A stretch of DNA of 64,000 bases from assembly GCF_002866925.1 (NCBI RefSeq), contig NZ_PKUQ01000022.1, positions 1 through 64,000 on the forward strand, read 5' to 3'. The notes under the pieces were generated by a model. It worked only from the letters and a program-made list of their open reading frames with translations, was not told the DNA's origin and did no database searches. The DNA comes from Cohaesibacter celericrescens (GTDB lineage: Bacteria > Pseudomonadota > Alphaproteobacteria > Rhizobiales > Cohaesibacteraceae). Both the position numbers and the translations under genes were made by a program. Positions within the stretch are counted from its first letter, which is position 1. Every line of letters starts with the position of its first letter. Shown one piece after another: positions 55,533 through 64,000 of the stretch.

Positions 55533-57052
55533 TGAAACCAGAAATCAAAGACATCTTTATCATTGGCGGCGGTATCAATGGCTGCGGCATCGCCCGTGAT
55601 GCCATAGGGCGCGGCTATTCGGTTACGCTGGCTGAAATGAATGATTTGGGCAGCGCTACATCGTCGTCATCCACCAAACTCATTCACGGTGGTCTGCGCT
55701 ATTTGGAATATTATGAATTTCGACTGGTTCACGAAGCCCTTAAAGAACGTGAAGTGATCTGGGGTAACGCGCCTCACATCGTCTGGCCTCTTCGATTTGT
55801 TTTGCCGCATCACAAAGGGTTGCGCCCTGCCTGGTTCCTGCGCCTTGGCTTGTTCATGTATGACTATATGGGCGGCCGCAAAAAGCTGCCCGCCACCACA
55901 GATGTCAACATGACCACCAACATTGTTGGCAAGCCTCTCAAGCCGCTATTCACAAAAGGGTTTGAATATTCGGACTGCTGGGTAAACGATGCACGTTTTG
56001 TCATTCTCAATGCGATGGATGCAGCAGAAAAAGGGGCCGATATTTTGGTGCGGTCCAAAGTTACATCTGCGACTTATGATAGCGGTGTATGGACAGTTGA
56101 GGTTACAAATCAACTCACAGGTGACGTAAAAGAACATCGCGCCAAAATGGTGATCAATGCTTCGGGCCCTTGGGTCGATCATGTCATTGACGATGCGCTG
56201 CATGATCCCGATGATAAGAATGTTCGTCTGGTGCAAGGTAGCCACATCATTGTCAAAAAAATGTTTGACCATGATCGGTGTTATATTTTCCAGAACACGG
56301 ATGGCCGGATCATTTTTGCCATTCCTTATGAAGAAGATTTCACCTTGATCGGCACCACGGATCATGATTTTGAAGGCGACCTCAGAACAGATGCCGTGGA
56401 AGCAACGGAAGAAGAGATTGTCTATCTTTGCAAAGCCGCCAGTGAATATTTCACCGAGCCGGTAGCCCGCGACAATGTAGTCTGGAGTTATTCTGGCGTG
56501 CGACCTCTTTATGACGATGGAGCATCAGCGGCACAAGAAGCAACACGAGACTATGTGCTGCGCCAAAAACCGGAAGACCACGACTCCTCTATCATTCATA
56601 TTTTTGGTGGTAAGATTACGACATCACGTAAGTTGGCTGAAGCCGTTGTTGACAAGATCGCGACCAAAATAGGCAAACGCGGCGAAAAATGGACGAAAAA
56701 AGCGGCCCTCCCCGGCGGTGATTTCGCCATGGACGGCTTTGATGCCCTCTTGGCCAAACTCAAAAGTGAGCACAGCTACCTGTCTGACCGTCACGCAAAC
56801 CGCCTGCTTCGTCTCTATGGCACACGCGCCTGGACCCTACTGAACGATGTGGCAAACACGGATGAACTGGGACAGAATTTTGGTTCTGACCTTTATGAAG
56901 CTGAAATTCAGTATTTAATCGAGAATGAATGGGCCATAAACGCCGATGACATTCTTTATCGTCGCACCAAGCGCGGCTTACATTTGGGCCAAGATGAAGC
57001 GTCCAAATTACAGGCCTACATCGAGAAATATCGCGCAGAATTGGCGGGATAG
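55529..57052 (+). CDS. glpD: Aerobic glycerol-3-phosphate dehydrogenase
   Basis: 507 residues. This FAD enzyme of the inner membrane oxidises glycerol-3-phosphate to dihydroxyacetone phosphate and feeds electrons to quinone. The N-terminal FAD fold is IFIIGGGINGCGIARDAIGR, then the substrate-side block SSSSTKLIHGGLRYLEYYEF, and VWSYSGVRPLYDDG and HIFGGKITTSRKLAE further on are conserved in GlpD. The C-terminal helical DAO_C domain is complete. It overlaps glpR by 4 bases. Confidence 0.95.
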   Translation: MMKPEIKDIFIIGGGINGCGIARDAIGRGYSVTLAEMNDLGSATSSSSTKLIHGGLRYLEYYEFRLVHEALKEREVIWGNAPHIVWPLRFVLPHHKGLRPAWFLRLGLFMYDYMGGRKKLPATTDVNMTTNIVGKPLKPLFTKGFEYSDCWVNDARFVILNAMDAAEKGADILVRSKVTSATYDSGVWTVEVTNQLTGDVKEHRAKMVINASGPWVDHVIDDALHDPDDKNVRLVQGSHIIVKKMFDHDRCYIFQNTDGRIIFAIPYEEDFTLIGTTDHDFEGDLRTDAVEATEEEIVYLCKAASEYFTEPVARDNVVWSYSGVRPLYDDGASAAQEATRDYVLRQKPEDHDSSIIHIFGGKITTSRKLAEAVVDKIATKIGKRGEKWTKKAALPGGDFAMDGFDALLAKLKSEHSYLSDRHANRLLRLYGTRAWTLLNDVANTDELGQNFGSDLYEAEIQYLIENEWAINADDILYRRTKRGLHLGQDEASKLQAYIEKYRAELAG

Positions 57053-57181
57053 GTAGTTCCATTTCGAGGTCTGCACATCGGTGAATTCTCACGGTGGGCA
57101 ATCATTGTGACGCCATTAACAAGCCAGTGGCGTCATCCATCAAGACACTGCATAGCATTCGAGGGAAGAGGCGGATCGCTT

Positions 57182-58678
57182 ATGAAAAATTCATATGTAA
57201 TGGCTATTGATCAAGGAACAACTTCATCAAGAGCCATATTATTTGACGCAAACTATCGCATATGCTCGGTTGCCCAGCAAGAATTTACGCAGCATTTTCC
57301 GCAATCAGGCTGGGTCGAACATGACCCTGAGGAAATCTGGGAAAGCGTGTTATCAACTTGCCGCGATGCCATTGAGAACGCTGGAGCGCACGCTTCAGAA
57401 ATCGCCGCAATAGGGATAACGAACCAACGTGAAACCACGCTGGTCTGGGATAAACGCACCGGCGAATGTATTTATAATGCGATTGTCTGGCAGGACCGCC
57501 GCACATCCGACTATTGCAAGCAATTGAAAGAAGCCGGCAAAGAGCAAGTGGTTATTGAGAAGACCGGTTTGCTGCTAGACCCCTATTTTTCAGGCACTAA
57601 AGTTGCTTGGATTATCGACAATGTCGAAGGTGCACGACAAATGGCTGAAGATGGCCACCTCGCCTTTGGCACTATCGACAGCTTTCTGCTCTGGCGACTG
57701 ACTGGTGGAAAGGTGCATGCAACCGATGCCTCCAACGCCAGTCGTACTATGCTTTACGATATCCATAACAGCCGATGGAGCAGCACTTTACGACAAGTTT
57801 TGAATCTTCCGCAAAATCTCAGCCGACCGGAAGTGATGGATTGCGCTGCCGATTTTGGAACCTGTTTGCCAGAGCTATTTGGCGGACCAATTCCAATCAC
57901 TGGTATTGCAGGTGATCAGCAGGCAGCAACGATTGGGCAAGCTGGTTTTAGACCCGGCACGCTCAAATCAACTTACGGCACAGGTTGCTTTGCATTGCTC
58001 AACACGGGTGACAAACCGGTTAAATCAAACAATCGCCTTCTCACCACAATCGCATATCAATTCAACGGCAAACCTACCTATGCATTGGAGGGCTCTATCT
58101 TCATTGCCGGAGCCGCTGTGCAATGGCTGCGTGATGGTCTTGGCATCATCGAAAAAGCCAACCAAGCAGGCCCCCTCGCCCGTAAAGCCGACGAAACCCA
58201 GCAAGTTTACTTGGTGCCTGCTTTTGTTGGCATGGGTGCCCCATACTGGGATGCCGACTGCCGCGGCGCGATGTTTGGCCTGACACGAGGCACTGGCCCT
58301 GAAGAGATTTGTCGCGCTGCCCTCGAAGCGGTGTGCTATCAAACCCGCGATCTGCTTACAGCGATGAACAAAGACTGGGGTACAACAAGCAAGGCCATAT
58401 TGCGCGTCGATGGCGGCATGGTAGCCTCAAACTGGACAATGCAATTTCTCTCCGACATTCTAGATACAGTTGTGGAGCGTCCTAAAAACTTGGAAACAAC
58501 GGCCCTTGGCGCAGCTTATCTGGCCGGATACCAAGTCGGTTTTTATCCGGAACCTGAAGAATTTTCCAAGAGTTGGGAGCTGGAAGCCAGATTTAAACCC
58601 CATATGGACGCAGCTCAAAGAGAGAAGAAATATGCAGGCTGGCTGGACGCAGTCGCTCGGACGCTCTCCAAACCTTAA
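57182..58678 (+). CDS. glpK: Glycerol kinase
   Basis: 498 residues from the ATG at 57182, which has GAGGCGGA upstream; a longer in-frame start at 57107 would add 25 unrelated residues. The FGGY-kinase blocks are seen: [15 protein letters not shown] at the N-terminus, [25 protein letters not shown], and [20 protein letters not shown]. It phosphorylates glycerol to glycerol-3-phosphate, the substrate of GlpD. No glpF or ABC glycerol transporter gene is adjacent. Confidence 0.95.
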   Translation: MKNSYVMAIDQGTTSSRAILFDANYRICSVAQQEFTQHFPQSGWVEHDPEEIWESVLSTCRDAIENAGAHASEIAAIGITNQRETTLVWDKRTGECIYNAIVWQDRRTSDYCKQLKEAGKEQVVIEKTGLLLDPYFSGTKVAWIIDNVEGARQMAEDGHLAFGTIDSFLLWRLTGGKVHATDASNASRTMLYDIHNSRWSSTLRQVLNLPQNLSRPEVMDCAADFGTCLPELFGGPIPITGIAGDQQAATIGQAGFRPGTLKSTYGTGCFALLNTGDKPVKSNNRLLTTIAYQFNGKPTYALEGSIFIAGAAVQWLRDGLGIIEKANQAGPLARKADETQQVYLVPAFVGMGAPYWDADCRGAMFGLTRGTGPEEICRAALEAVCYQTRDLLTAMNKDWGTTSKAILRVDGGMVASNWTMQFLSDILDTVVERPKNLETTALGAAYLAGYQVGFYPEPEEFSKSWELEARFKPHMDAAQREKKYAGWLDAVARTLSKP

Positions 58679-58693
58679 GCATACACTCGTAAA

Positions 58694-58720
58694 AAAAGGG
58701 CCGCTCAATGCGGCCCTTTT
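58694..58720. terminator. Bidirectional terminator between glpK and the chemoreceptor gene
   Basis: GGGCCGC (58698-58704) pairs with GCGGCCC (58710-58716) around TCAAT, flanked by AAAA on the left and TTTT on the right, so it can serve both convergent genes. Confidence 0.9.
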
Positions 58721-58740
58721 CAGTTCAAGAATTTTATTGA

Positions 58741-60720
58741 TTAAGCTGCGCGAATTGATTTTACAAAGTTTTGGACCGTTTCACTTAACGAACCTGACTT
58801 ACTTGAAAGGTCCAGCGCAGCATTCAGCACCTTGCTGGCACTCAGCTCAGTCTCTCTGGCCCCTTCAGTAACCAGAACTGTGCTTTCAGAAACCTCTTGC
58901 GTGCCTTTAGCTGCCTCACTTACGTTATGCGCAATCTCTTGTGTCGCACTACCTTGTTGATCGACGGAGGCTGCTATTTCTGCAGAAATTTCGTTGATCT
59001 CGATGATCACATCACCTATACCTCGAATTGCATTGGCCGCTTCATGAGAGACCGATTGCATTGCATTGATCTGTGTCGCAATCTCGTCGGTTGCTTTTGA
59101 AGTCTGATCTGCGAGTGATTTTACTTCAGAGGCAACAACAGCAAAACCTTTTCCCATTTCCCCAGCACGAGCAGCCTCGATGGTGGCGTTGAGAGCCAAC
59201 AGATTGGTTTGAGCCGCAATGTCGTTGATCAAGCTAACGATCTGACTGATGCGCTCGGTTGTAACAACAAGACTTTGAACCGTTTGATCCGTCTGCTTGG
59301 CCGCGCCACTCGCTCGTTCGGCTATGTCTCGAGATTGGTTGACGCGGCGAGAAATCTCGGTAATCGAGGCAGCCAACTCTTCTGAGGCCGCAGCAACGGA
59401 CCTTACATTGGTGGAAGCTTCTTCCGAAGCAGCAGCAACCGTGGTTGCGCCCATTGCACTTGATTCTGCGGTGGCGTTGAGGTCCTTGGCTGTCAACTCC
59501 AGATCACTGGAGGAATGCGTGATAGTTTCAAGCACGTCCCCTACCATAGCATCGAATTGCTCGATTAGTTGGTCAACACGTTCGACACGACGCTGCTTGG
59601 CCTGTTCTTCTTCTTGCTGTTGCGCTCTCATTTTTTCTTGTTCAATTGCATTTTGCTTAAAGACCAGAACAGCTTCAGCCATGGCTCCGACTTCGTCTTT
59701 GCGCTCAAGGCCCCGGATTTCAGCAGTGTTGTCACCTTTGGCCAGACGCCCCATAACTATCGTCATGGCTTGAATTGGCCGAGCAATGAGGCGGGTTAGG
59801 AAGAAGCCTAGAACAATAATCATCAATATAGCAGCAAGCACACTGGCGATAGCAACAGAAGTGCGGAATTCAGCAAGGCTGGCATAAGCCATATCTTTGT
59901 TCATAGACAATGCAACATACCAATCCACTGGCAACCCTGTGATTGGGACAAACGTAATGAGAGACGTACCATTTAATTCTTCGATTTCAGCGATGCCTCC
60001 CTTGATTTCCGGGGCACCATTTGGATAAGCGTCACTCAAAGGTTTATCGACCAATTCCAAGTTTTTATGAACAAGGATTTTTCCGTCTTTGGAAACCAGA
60101 TAGGCATAACCTTTCCCATCGAAATCGGTATCAGCAAGCATTTCAACCAAAGTGTTGATTGAAAAATCTGCACCTGCAACGCCAATCAGGCCCTTTGTTG
60201 ATTGAGCAGGAGCTGCAACAGATATTATGAGCTCCTTTGACGAGGCGTCAACATAGGGGGCCGTTAGGATTGCTTTTCCATTGCTTGCGGCGCCTTTATA
60301 CCATGGGCGTCCTCGCGGGTCGAAATCATCAGGCAAATCTATTTTTGGCCATATATGGAAAGTTCCAGCTTCTGTTCCGAGATATGCGTTCTTAAAATTC
60401 TCTTCCAGCACTTTGTTTTTAAAGATTTGAACAGGATCTTCAGTGGGCAACAACTTAGTTGCGGATTCTGCCGAAGATGAAATCATCATCAAACGCGCTT
60501 CAAGCCAGTTATGGATGCTGTTCGCGGTTGATTCCCCGACGCTTTCCAAGAAGACAGCAGTGCTATTTTCTGTTTCTTTTGTCAGGAGCCTATCATTGTA
60601 GATTGCAAATACTGCAAATACAACCAAAATAGTAACGGTCGCTACAAGAAGAACTTTTGCCATTATTCCTTTAGTCAACGATACGTATAAACTCTTTACA
60701 CTCTTTTTATTGTTAGGCAT
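58741..60720 (-). CDS. Methyl-accepting chemotaxis protein with dCache sensor
   Basis: 659 residues. First membrane helix about 20-42, periplasmic dCache_1 domain ([36 protein letters not shown]), second helix about 287-310, HAMP ([20 protein letters not shown]) and the cytoplasmic signalling hairpin with its tip [20 protein letters not shown]. No CheR-binding pentapeptide at the C-terminus (ends IRAA). The ligand is unknown; dCache receptors of this kind often sense amino acids or carboxylates. No chemotaxis genes are adjacent. Confidence 0.95.
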   Translation of the reverse strand: MPNNKKSVKSLYVSLTKGIMAKVLLVATVTILVVFAVFAIYNDRLLTKETENSTAVFLESVGESTANSIHNWLEARLMMISSSAESATKLLPTEDPVQIFKNKVLEENFKNAYLGTEAGTFHIWPKIDLPDDFDPRGRPWYKGAASNGKAILTAPYVDASSKELIISVAAPAQSTKGLIGVAGADFSINTLVEMLADTDFDGKGYAYLVSKDGKILVHKNLELVDKPLSDAYPNGAPEIKGGIAEIEELNGTSLITFVPITGLPVDWYVALSMNKDMAYASLAEFRTSVAIASVLAAILMIIVLGFFLTRLIARPIQAMTIVMGRLAKGDNTAEIRGLERKDEVGAMAEAVLVFKQNAIEQEKMRAQQQEEEQAKQRRVERVDQLIEQFDAMVGDVLETITHSSSDLELTAKDLNATAESSAMGATTVAAASEEASTNVRSVAAASEELAASITEISRRVNQSRDIAERASGAAKQTDQTVQSLVVTTERISQIVSLINDIAAQTNLLALNATIEAARAGEMGKGFAVVASEVKSLADQTSKATDEIATQINAMQSVSHEAANAIRGIGDVIIEINEISAEIAASVDQQGSATQEIAHNVSEAAKGTQEVSESTVLVTEGARETELSASKVLNAALDLSSKSGSLSETVQNFVKSIRAA

Positions 60721-61113
60721 TTTCTCACCACGCTATGGAATAACAAAACATTCACCTACAACTTGGACCTATAATCTAACCAAATTATTTACACTTCCAT
60801 AGATCTTACTCAGCAAGACCATTATGCACGGTATTTTTGACAATACCTCTAAATCATAAATCAACGTAAGCTATGAATATGTATTTGTGCGTACAGTTCT
60901 TCTGCTTGAATTCTTCTTCATAACAACCAGACAAAGTATTCCCCCAAGACGGACAGACTTGCATCACTCTACTTTTAGTGCAGAAAATGAAATTGTTGAG
61001 TATTAGTATCTTGGCTTGAATAGATCGCAAAAGCCGGTTGACCTCTCTTACTTCATTTGATCTCCGATATTACGCCTAACGATCTCCTTTTGCGCGAGTT
61101 GAACCCACATACG
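60721..61113. other. Intergenic region, no gene seen
   Basis: About 390 bp between the chemoreceptor gene and the rpsI terminator. AT-rich; it should hold the chemoreceptor promoter. No supported gene. Confidence 0.5.
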
Positions 61114-61142
61114 AAAAAAGGCGACCCGAGGGCCGCCTTTTT
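61114..61142 (-). terminator. Terminator of the rplM-rpsI operon
   Basis: On the minus strand a GGCG/CGCC stem extended by GGG/CCC is followed by a run of six T. It lies 24 bases after the rpsI stop codon. Confidence 0.85.
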
Positions 61143-61165
61143 GAAACTTGGAAACGTCTGACAGA

Positions 61166-61648
61166 TTAACGTTTGGAGAACTGGAAAGAACGACGGGCTT
61201 TTGCGCGACCGTATTTCTTACGTTCAACAACACGAGCATCGCGGGTCAGGAAGCCGCCCTTTTTCAGAACAGCACGAAGACCTGGCTCATAGTAGGTCAG
61301 AGCTTTGGAGATGCCGTGACGAATGGCACCAGCCTGTCCGGACAGACCACCACCAGCAACTGTACAGATGATATCGAACTGACCAACGCGGTCAGCTGCA
61401 ACGAGAGGCTGCTGAACAACCATCCGCAGAACGGGGCGACCAAAATATTCAGTGAACTCTTTTTTGTTCACGATGATTTTGCCTGTACCCGGCTTGATCC
61501 ATACACGAGCAACAGCGTCTTTACGCTTGCCGGTTGCGTAGGCACGGCCAAGTGAATCGAGCTTCTGCACATAAACAGGAGCGGCATCTTCGAGCTCTAC
61601 ACCAACTGCGGAGCCGAGATCTTCAAGAGACTGGATCTGATCGCTCAT
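61166..61648 (-). CDS. rpsI: 30S ribosomal protein S9 (uS9)
   Basis: 160 residues with the alphaproteobacterial N-terminal extension. Core and C-terminal blocks are textbook: [39 protein letters not shown] and the basic tail [16 protein letters not shown] that reaches the P-site tRNA. Its ATG overlaps the rplM stop by 4 bases. Confidence 0.98.
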   Translation of the reverse strand: MSDQIQSLEDLGSAVGVELEDAAPVYVQKLDSLGRAYATGKRKDAVARVWIKPGTGKIIVNKKEFTEYFGRPVLRMVVQQPLVAADRVGQFDIICTVAGGGLSGQAGAIRHGISKALTYYEPGLRAVLKKGGFLTRDARVVERKKYGRAKARRSFQFSKR

Positions 61649-62115
61649 GATTTAGGCCCTCTAGCATTCTTAGAGTTCATGGATTTAACGTCCAGCGCCT
61701 CAGGGGACTGGGCAACATGAGGATGCTCTGCACCAGCATACACACGCATGTTGGACAGCTGAGCACGGGTCAACGGACCGCCGGGCATCATACGCTGTAC
61801 AGCTTTCTGGACCACACGCTCTGGGAATTTTCCCTCGATGATCTGACGAGCGGTACGCTCTTTGATGCCGCCGGGATGACCGGTGTGCCAGTAGTATTTT
61901 TTGTTTTCGTATTTGCGGCCGGTCAGTTTAATTTTCTCGGCGTTAATTACAATAACGTTGTCACCACAATCCATATGTGGAGTGAAGGTCGCTTTATGCT
62001 TGCCACGCAGACGCATCGCGATGAGCGAAGCAAGGCGGCCTAGCACGAGACCTTCAGCATCGATAAGAATCCATTTCTTTTCGATGTTAGAAGGGTTGGC
62101 TGAAAAAGTTTTCAT
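61645..62115 (-). CDS. rplM: 50S ribosomal protein L13 (uL13)
   Basis: 156 residues from the ATG at 62115, with GGAAG 6 bases upstream; the frame stays open to 62229 but the extra 38 residues are not part of the family. Blocks include [48 protein letters not shown] and [10 protein letters not shown]. It is an early assembly protein of the large subunit and is coupled to rpsI. Confidence 0.98.
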   Translation of the reverse strand: MKTFSANPSNIEKKWILIDAEGLVLGRLASLIAMRLRGKHKATFTPHMDCGDNVIVINAEKIKLTGRKYENKKYYWHTGHPGGIKERTARQIIEGKFPERVVQKAVQRMMPGGPLTRAQLSNMRVYAGAEHPHVAQSPEALDVKSMNSKNARGPKS

Positions 62116-62498
62116 TGCACTTCCGTAATCGGTGTCACGAGATGAACGTGAAACGGCGACCCTCATTTGTGCGAACCTTATCCTAACAACCGAATAGCTA
62201 TAAAGAGGTACGCAACAGAGCCACCGCAATGTCTGGAGCTGGTTTTATAGAAGTCGATACTTTTGTCAAGCGATTTCATATAAAATAACGCAGTGATTTC
62301 AACGCTGTATTTTTACGGTATTATTTTACCACAAAATAATATGAAGATTCACAGCTGCAACGACTTCATTCTTTGATCAGCTTCTGACTGATTGATTGAT
62401 TTTTGCTTGATAGAGAGAATTCATGCCCAACGCAGCTGCTTTTAGGACATCCATGCAATTGCGCCTACATATTAGAGGCTTTTCGTTGTGGTGGTTCA
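62116..62498. other. Leader of rplM and intergenic region, no gene seen
   Basis: About 380 bp between rplM and the thioesterase gene. Should contain the ribosomal promoter and leader; I found no clear L13-binding structure by eye. Confidence 0.4.
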
Positions 62499-62933
62499 TC
62501 AGACTAGGGATTTAACAGGGGGAATCGAATAGGTCGCGGTAGCGTGAGCAACAAGATTGTCATTGCCGTTACTGGTTATATCGACCTCTACCACCACGAG
62601 TCGCCTCCCCGATTTTAGTATTTTAACATGGGCCAATATATCCCCCGGCGCAGGCTTGCTCAGAAAATTGATGTTGAGACTGGTCGTCACAGCCAATGCA
62701 ACAGGGCCCAACTCGGCTAATATCAAGACATAAGCGGCATAGTCAGACAGGCTCATCATCGCCGGTCCAGATACGGTGCCACCTGGCCGTAGATGTCGCT
62801 CATCAGCCTTGAGGCGGAGCATCGCCTCTCCTTTTTTGATCCAGTCGATAAAAAAGCACCGACCACCGATGTTTAACTGAGGGAATTGTTCGTCCAGCAG
62901 CTCTTGTACTTGTTGCTCGCCCATTTTTAGCAT
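62499..62933 (-). CDS. PaaI-type hotdog-fold thioesterase
   Basis: 144 residues from the ATG at 62933, with GGGGAGGG 7 bases upstream (an adjacent GTG at 62936 and an ATG at 62924 are alternatives). The fold is shown by LRPGGTVSGPAMMSLSDYAA and VALAVTTSLNINFLSKPAPG, typical of PaaI/YbgC-like acyl-CoA thioesterases. It probably hydrolyses a phenylacetyl-type or medium-chain acyl-CoA. It diverges from an enoyl-CoA hydratase gene, with which it may share a pathway. Confidence 0.88.
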   Translation of the reverse strand: MLKMGEQQVQELLDEQFPQLNIGGRCFFIDWIKKGEAMLRLKADERHLRPGGTVSGPAMMSLSDYAAYVLILAELGPVALAVTTSLNINFLSKPAPGDILAHVKILKSGRRLVVVEVDITSNGNDNLVAHATATYSIPPVKSLV

Positions 62934-63144
62934 CACAGCACCCTCCCCTATATATAATGGCTCTTGGTCTTTTTATTACTTTAACGTCTTCGTCAAATAG
63001 ATCATAGTTTACTCCATATGCGCAAGTATTTCTCCTTATTCAGAAATACTGCCATGCGGGACAACGCCTTGACATATCCTTGATGTCGCGGGCATTGTCC
63101 GCCACAAAGCGCGAAATGTGCACAATTGTCCCAAGGAGACTGAT

Positions 63145-63960
63145 ATGACGGCGACCAATTCTGAGCAGGAATCTGCGGTCCTTGTTGAGCAAGTCGGCCC
63201 AATCCGCCGTTTGATCATGAACCGCCCTAAAAGTCGTAATGCCCTATCTGAAGAAATGATGGAAGCGTTGGCAAAAGAGCTGGATAATGCCAACAACGAC
63301 GATGCCACACGGGTGGTGGTCATTGCGGCCAACGGCCCCGTTTTCTGCGCTGGCCATAACCTTAAAGAACTGACCGCTCGCCGCTCGGACCCAGATCATG
63401 GACGACACTATTTCGCCTTGATTATGCGCACCTGCTCTACACTGATGCAGGCAATCGTCAATATGCCCAAAATCGTCATCGCCGAAGTCCAGGGCACCGC
63501 CACAGCTGCAGGTCTTCAACTGGTCGCGACGTGTGATCTGGCTATTTGCGTTAATGAGTCCAACTTCTGCACACCTGGGGTTAACATTGGTTTGTTTTGT
63601 TCCACACCGATGGTAGCATTGACCCGTGCCGTTCCGCGCAAACAAGCCATGGAAATGCTTGTCACCGGCGAAGAGATTGACGCCCATACAGCCAAGGCCT
63701 ACGGCATCGTCAACAGAGTGGTTCCACTGGAGTATTTGCGCCTTGTGGTCGATAAATATGCGACAGAAATCGCCCAGAAGTCTGCTCACGCGCTCAAGTT
63801 TGGCAAAGAGACCTTCTATCGCCAAGCAGACATGAATCTTGCCGATGCTTATGATTTGACATCGCTGGTAATGACCGAAAACATGCTCGCTGCTGATTCA
63901 GAAGAAGGAATCAGTGCATTTCTTGCCAAGCGTTCGGCTGACTGGCCGAGCTTGAAATAG
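63145..63960 (+). CDS. Enoyl-CoA hydratase/isomerase family protein
   Basis: 271 residues from the ATG at 63145, preceded by AAGGAGA. The crotonase oxyanion-hole regions are present: VFCAGHNLKEL and EVQGTATAAGLQLVATCDLA. The usual catalytic Glu at the second site is replaced here (FCTPGVNIGLFCSTPMVAL), as in the ECHDC3-like subgroup, so ordinary hydration activity is uncertain. Next gene starts about 9 bp downstream. Confidence 0.88.
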   Translation: MTATNSEQESAVLVEQVGPIRRLIMNRPKSRNALSEEMMEALAKELDNANNDDATRVVVIAANGPVFCAGHNLKELTARRSDPDHGRHYFALIMRTCSTLMQAIVNMPKIVIAEVQGTATAAGLQLVATCDLAICVNESNFCTPGVNIGLFCSTPMVALTRAVPRKQAMEMLVTGEEIDAHTAKAYGIVNRVVPLEYLRLVVDKYATEIAQKSAHALKFGKETFYRQADMNLADAYDLTSLVMTENMLAADSEEGISAFLAKRSADWPSLK

Positions 63961-63969
63961 GAGGCGATT

Positions 63970-64000
63970 TTGGATCATTCAAACTACTCCGACGCTTACA
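63970..64000 (+). CDS. Start of a downstream gene, perhaps a CoA-binding protein (partial)
   Basis: A TTG at 63970 with GGAGGCGATT directly before it opens a frame M-D-H-S-N-Y-S-D-A-Y that runs off the window. This N-terminus and position after an enoyl-CoA hydratase gene resemble alphaproteobacterial CoA-binding (YccU-like) proteins, but ten residues are too few to be sure. Confidence 0.4.
   Translation, partial: MDHSNYSDAY

Overview
The window looks like chromosomal DNA of an alphaproteobacterium, probably a host- or surface-associated, perhaps marine, member of the Hyphomicrobiales or a near relative. The lineage is inferred from gene content: divergent choXWV/betIBA, an acdR/acdS pair, tripartite tricarboxylate (TTT) transport and the rplM-rpsI order. 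Base composition is moderate, with AT-rich intergenic stretches.

Layout. 1-10.2 kb is a surface-polysaccharide region: the first codons of a probable UDP-glucose dehydrogenase, UDP-glucuronate decarboxylase, a priming sugar transferase, an O-acetylation set (MBOAT acyltransferase, a small membrane protein, a membrane-anchored SGNH esterase and a second exported SGNH protein) and a CapA-like protein. 10.2-17.0 kb takes up choline (choXWV) and oxidises it to glycine betaine (betIBA), with a 28-bp near-perfect palindrome between the two arms. 17.3-21.8 kb has a large exported protein of unknown function and a PAS-GGDEF diguanylate cyclase. 22.0-27.6 kb is a catabolic module: GntR regulator, RraA-family protein, TTT transporter (tctCBA) and an SDR dehydrogenase. 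28.0-32.0 kb pairs an Lrp-type regulator with ACC deaminase (diagnostic residues K51, Y294, E295, L322) and an AceE/MdeB-like E1 enzyme, which suggests that 2-oxobutyrate made from ACC is oxidised by a dedicated enzyme. 32.3-34.8 kb has two YeeE/YedE half-transporters and the aldehyde reductase yqhD.

35.7-49.2 kb is an integrative element in the 3' end of a tRNA-Ser(GCT) gene. It is bounded by an 18-bp direct repeat (35742-35759 and 49203-49220), carries a 615-residue tyrosine recombinase next to the tRNA, and has TGTATCACA-type repeats just inside each end. Inside it lies a symmetrical cassette: a gene for a polymerase-like protein (motifs resembling single-subunit RNA polymerases and family A DNA polymerases) diverges from a type I restriction-modification operon hsdMSR, and the pair is enclosed by long imperfect inverted repeats (36127-36256 and 44819-44936: 21 bp perfect, then 65 of 82 bp identical without gaps). 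This is the best candidate here for an undescribed system. A serine resolvase, a zinc-knuckle protein, a BRO-N-like antirepressor remnant and a small secreted protein fill the rest.

49.4-54.5 kb is a TetR-regulated RND efflux pump whose intergenic region holds a site very close to the Escherichia coli AcrR operator. 54.7-58.7 kb is glpR-glpD-glpK. A dCache chemoreceptor follows, then rplM-rpsI, a hotdog thioesterase, an enoyl-CoA hydratase and the first codons of a further gene. No rRNA, CRISPR array or intact insertion sequence was seen.
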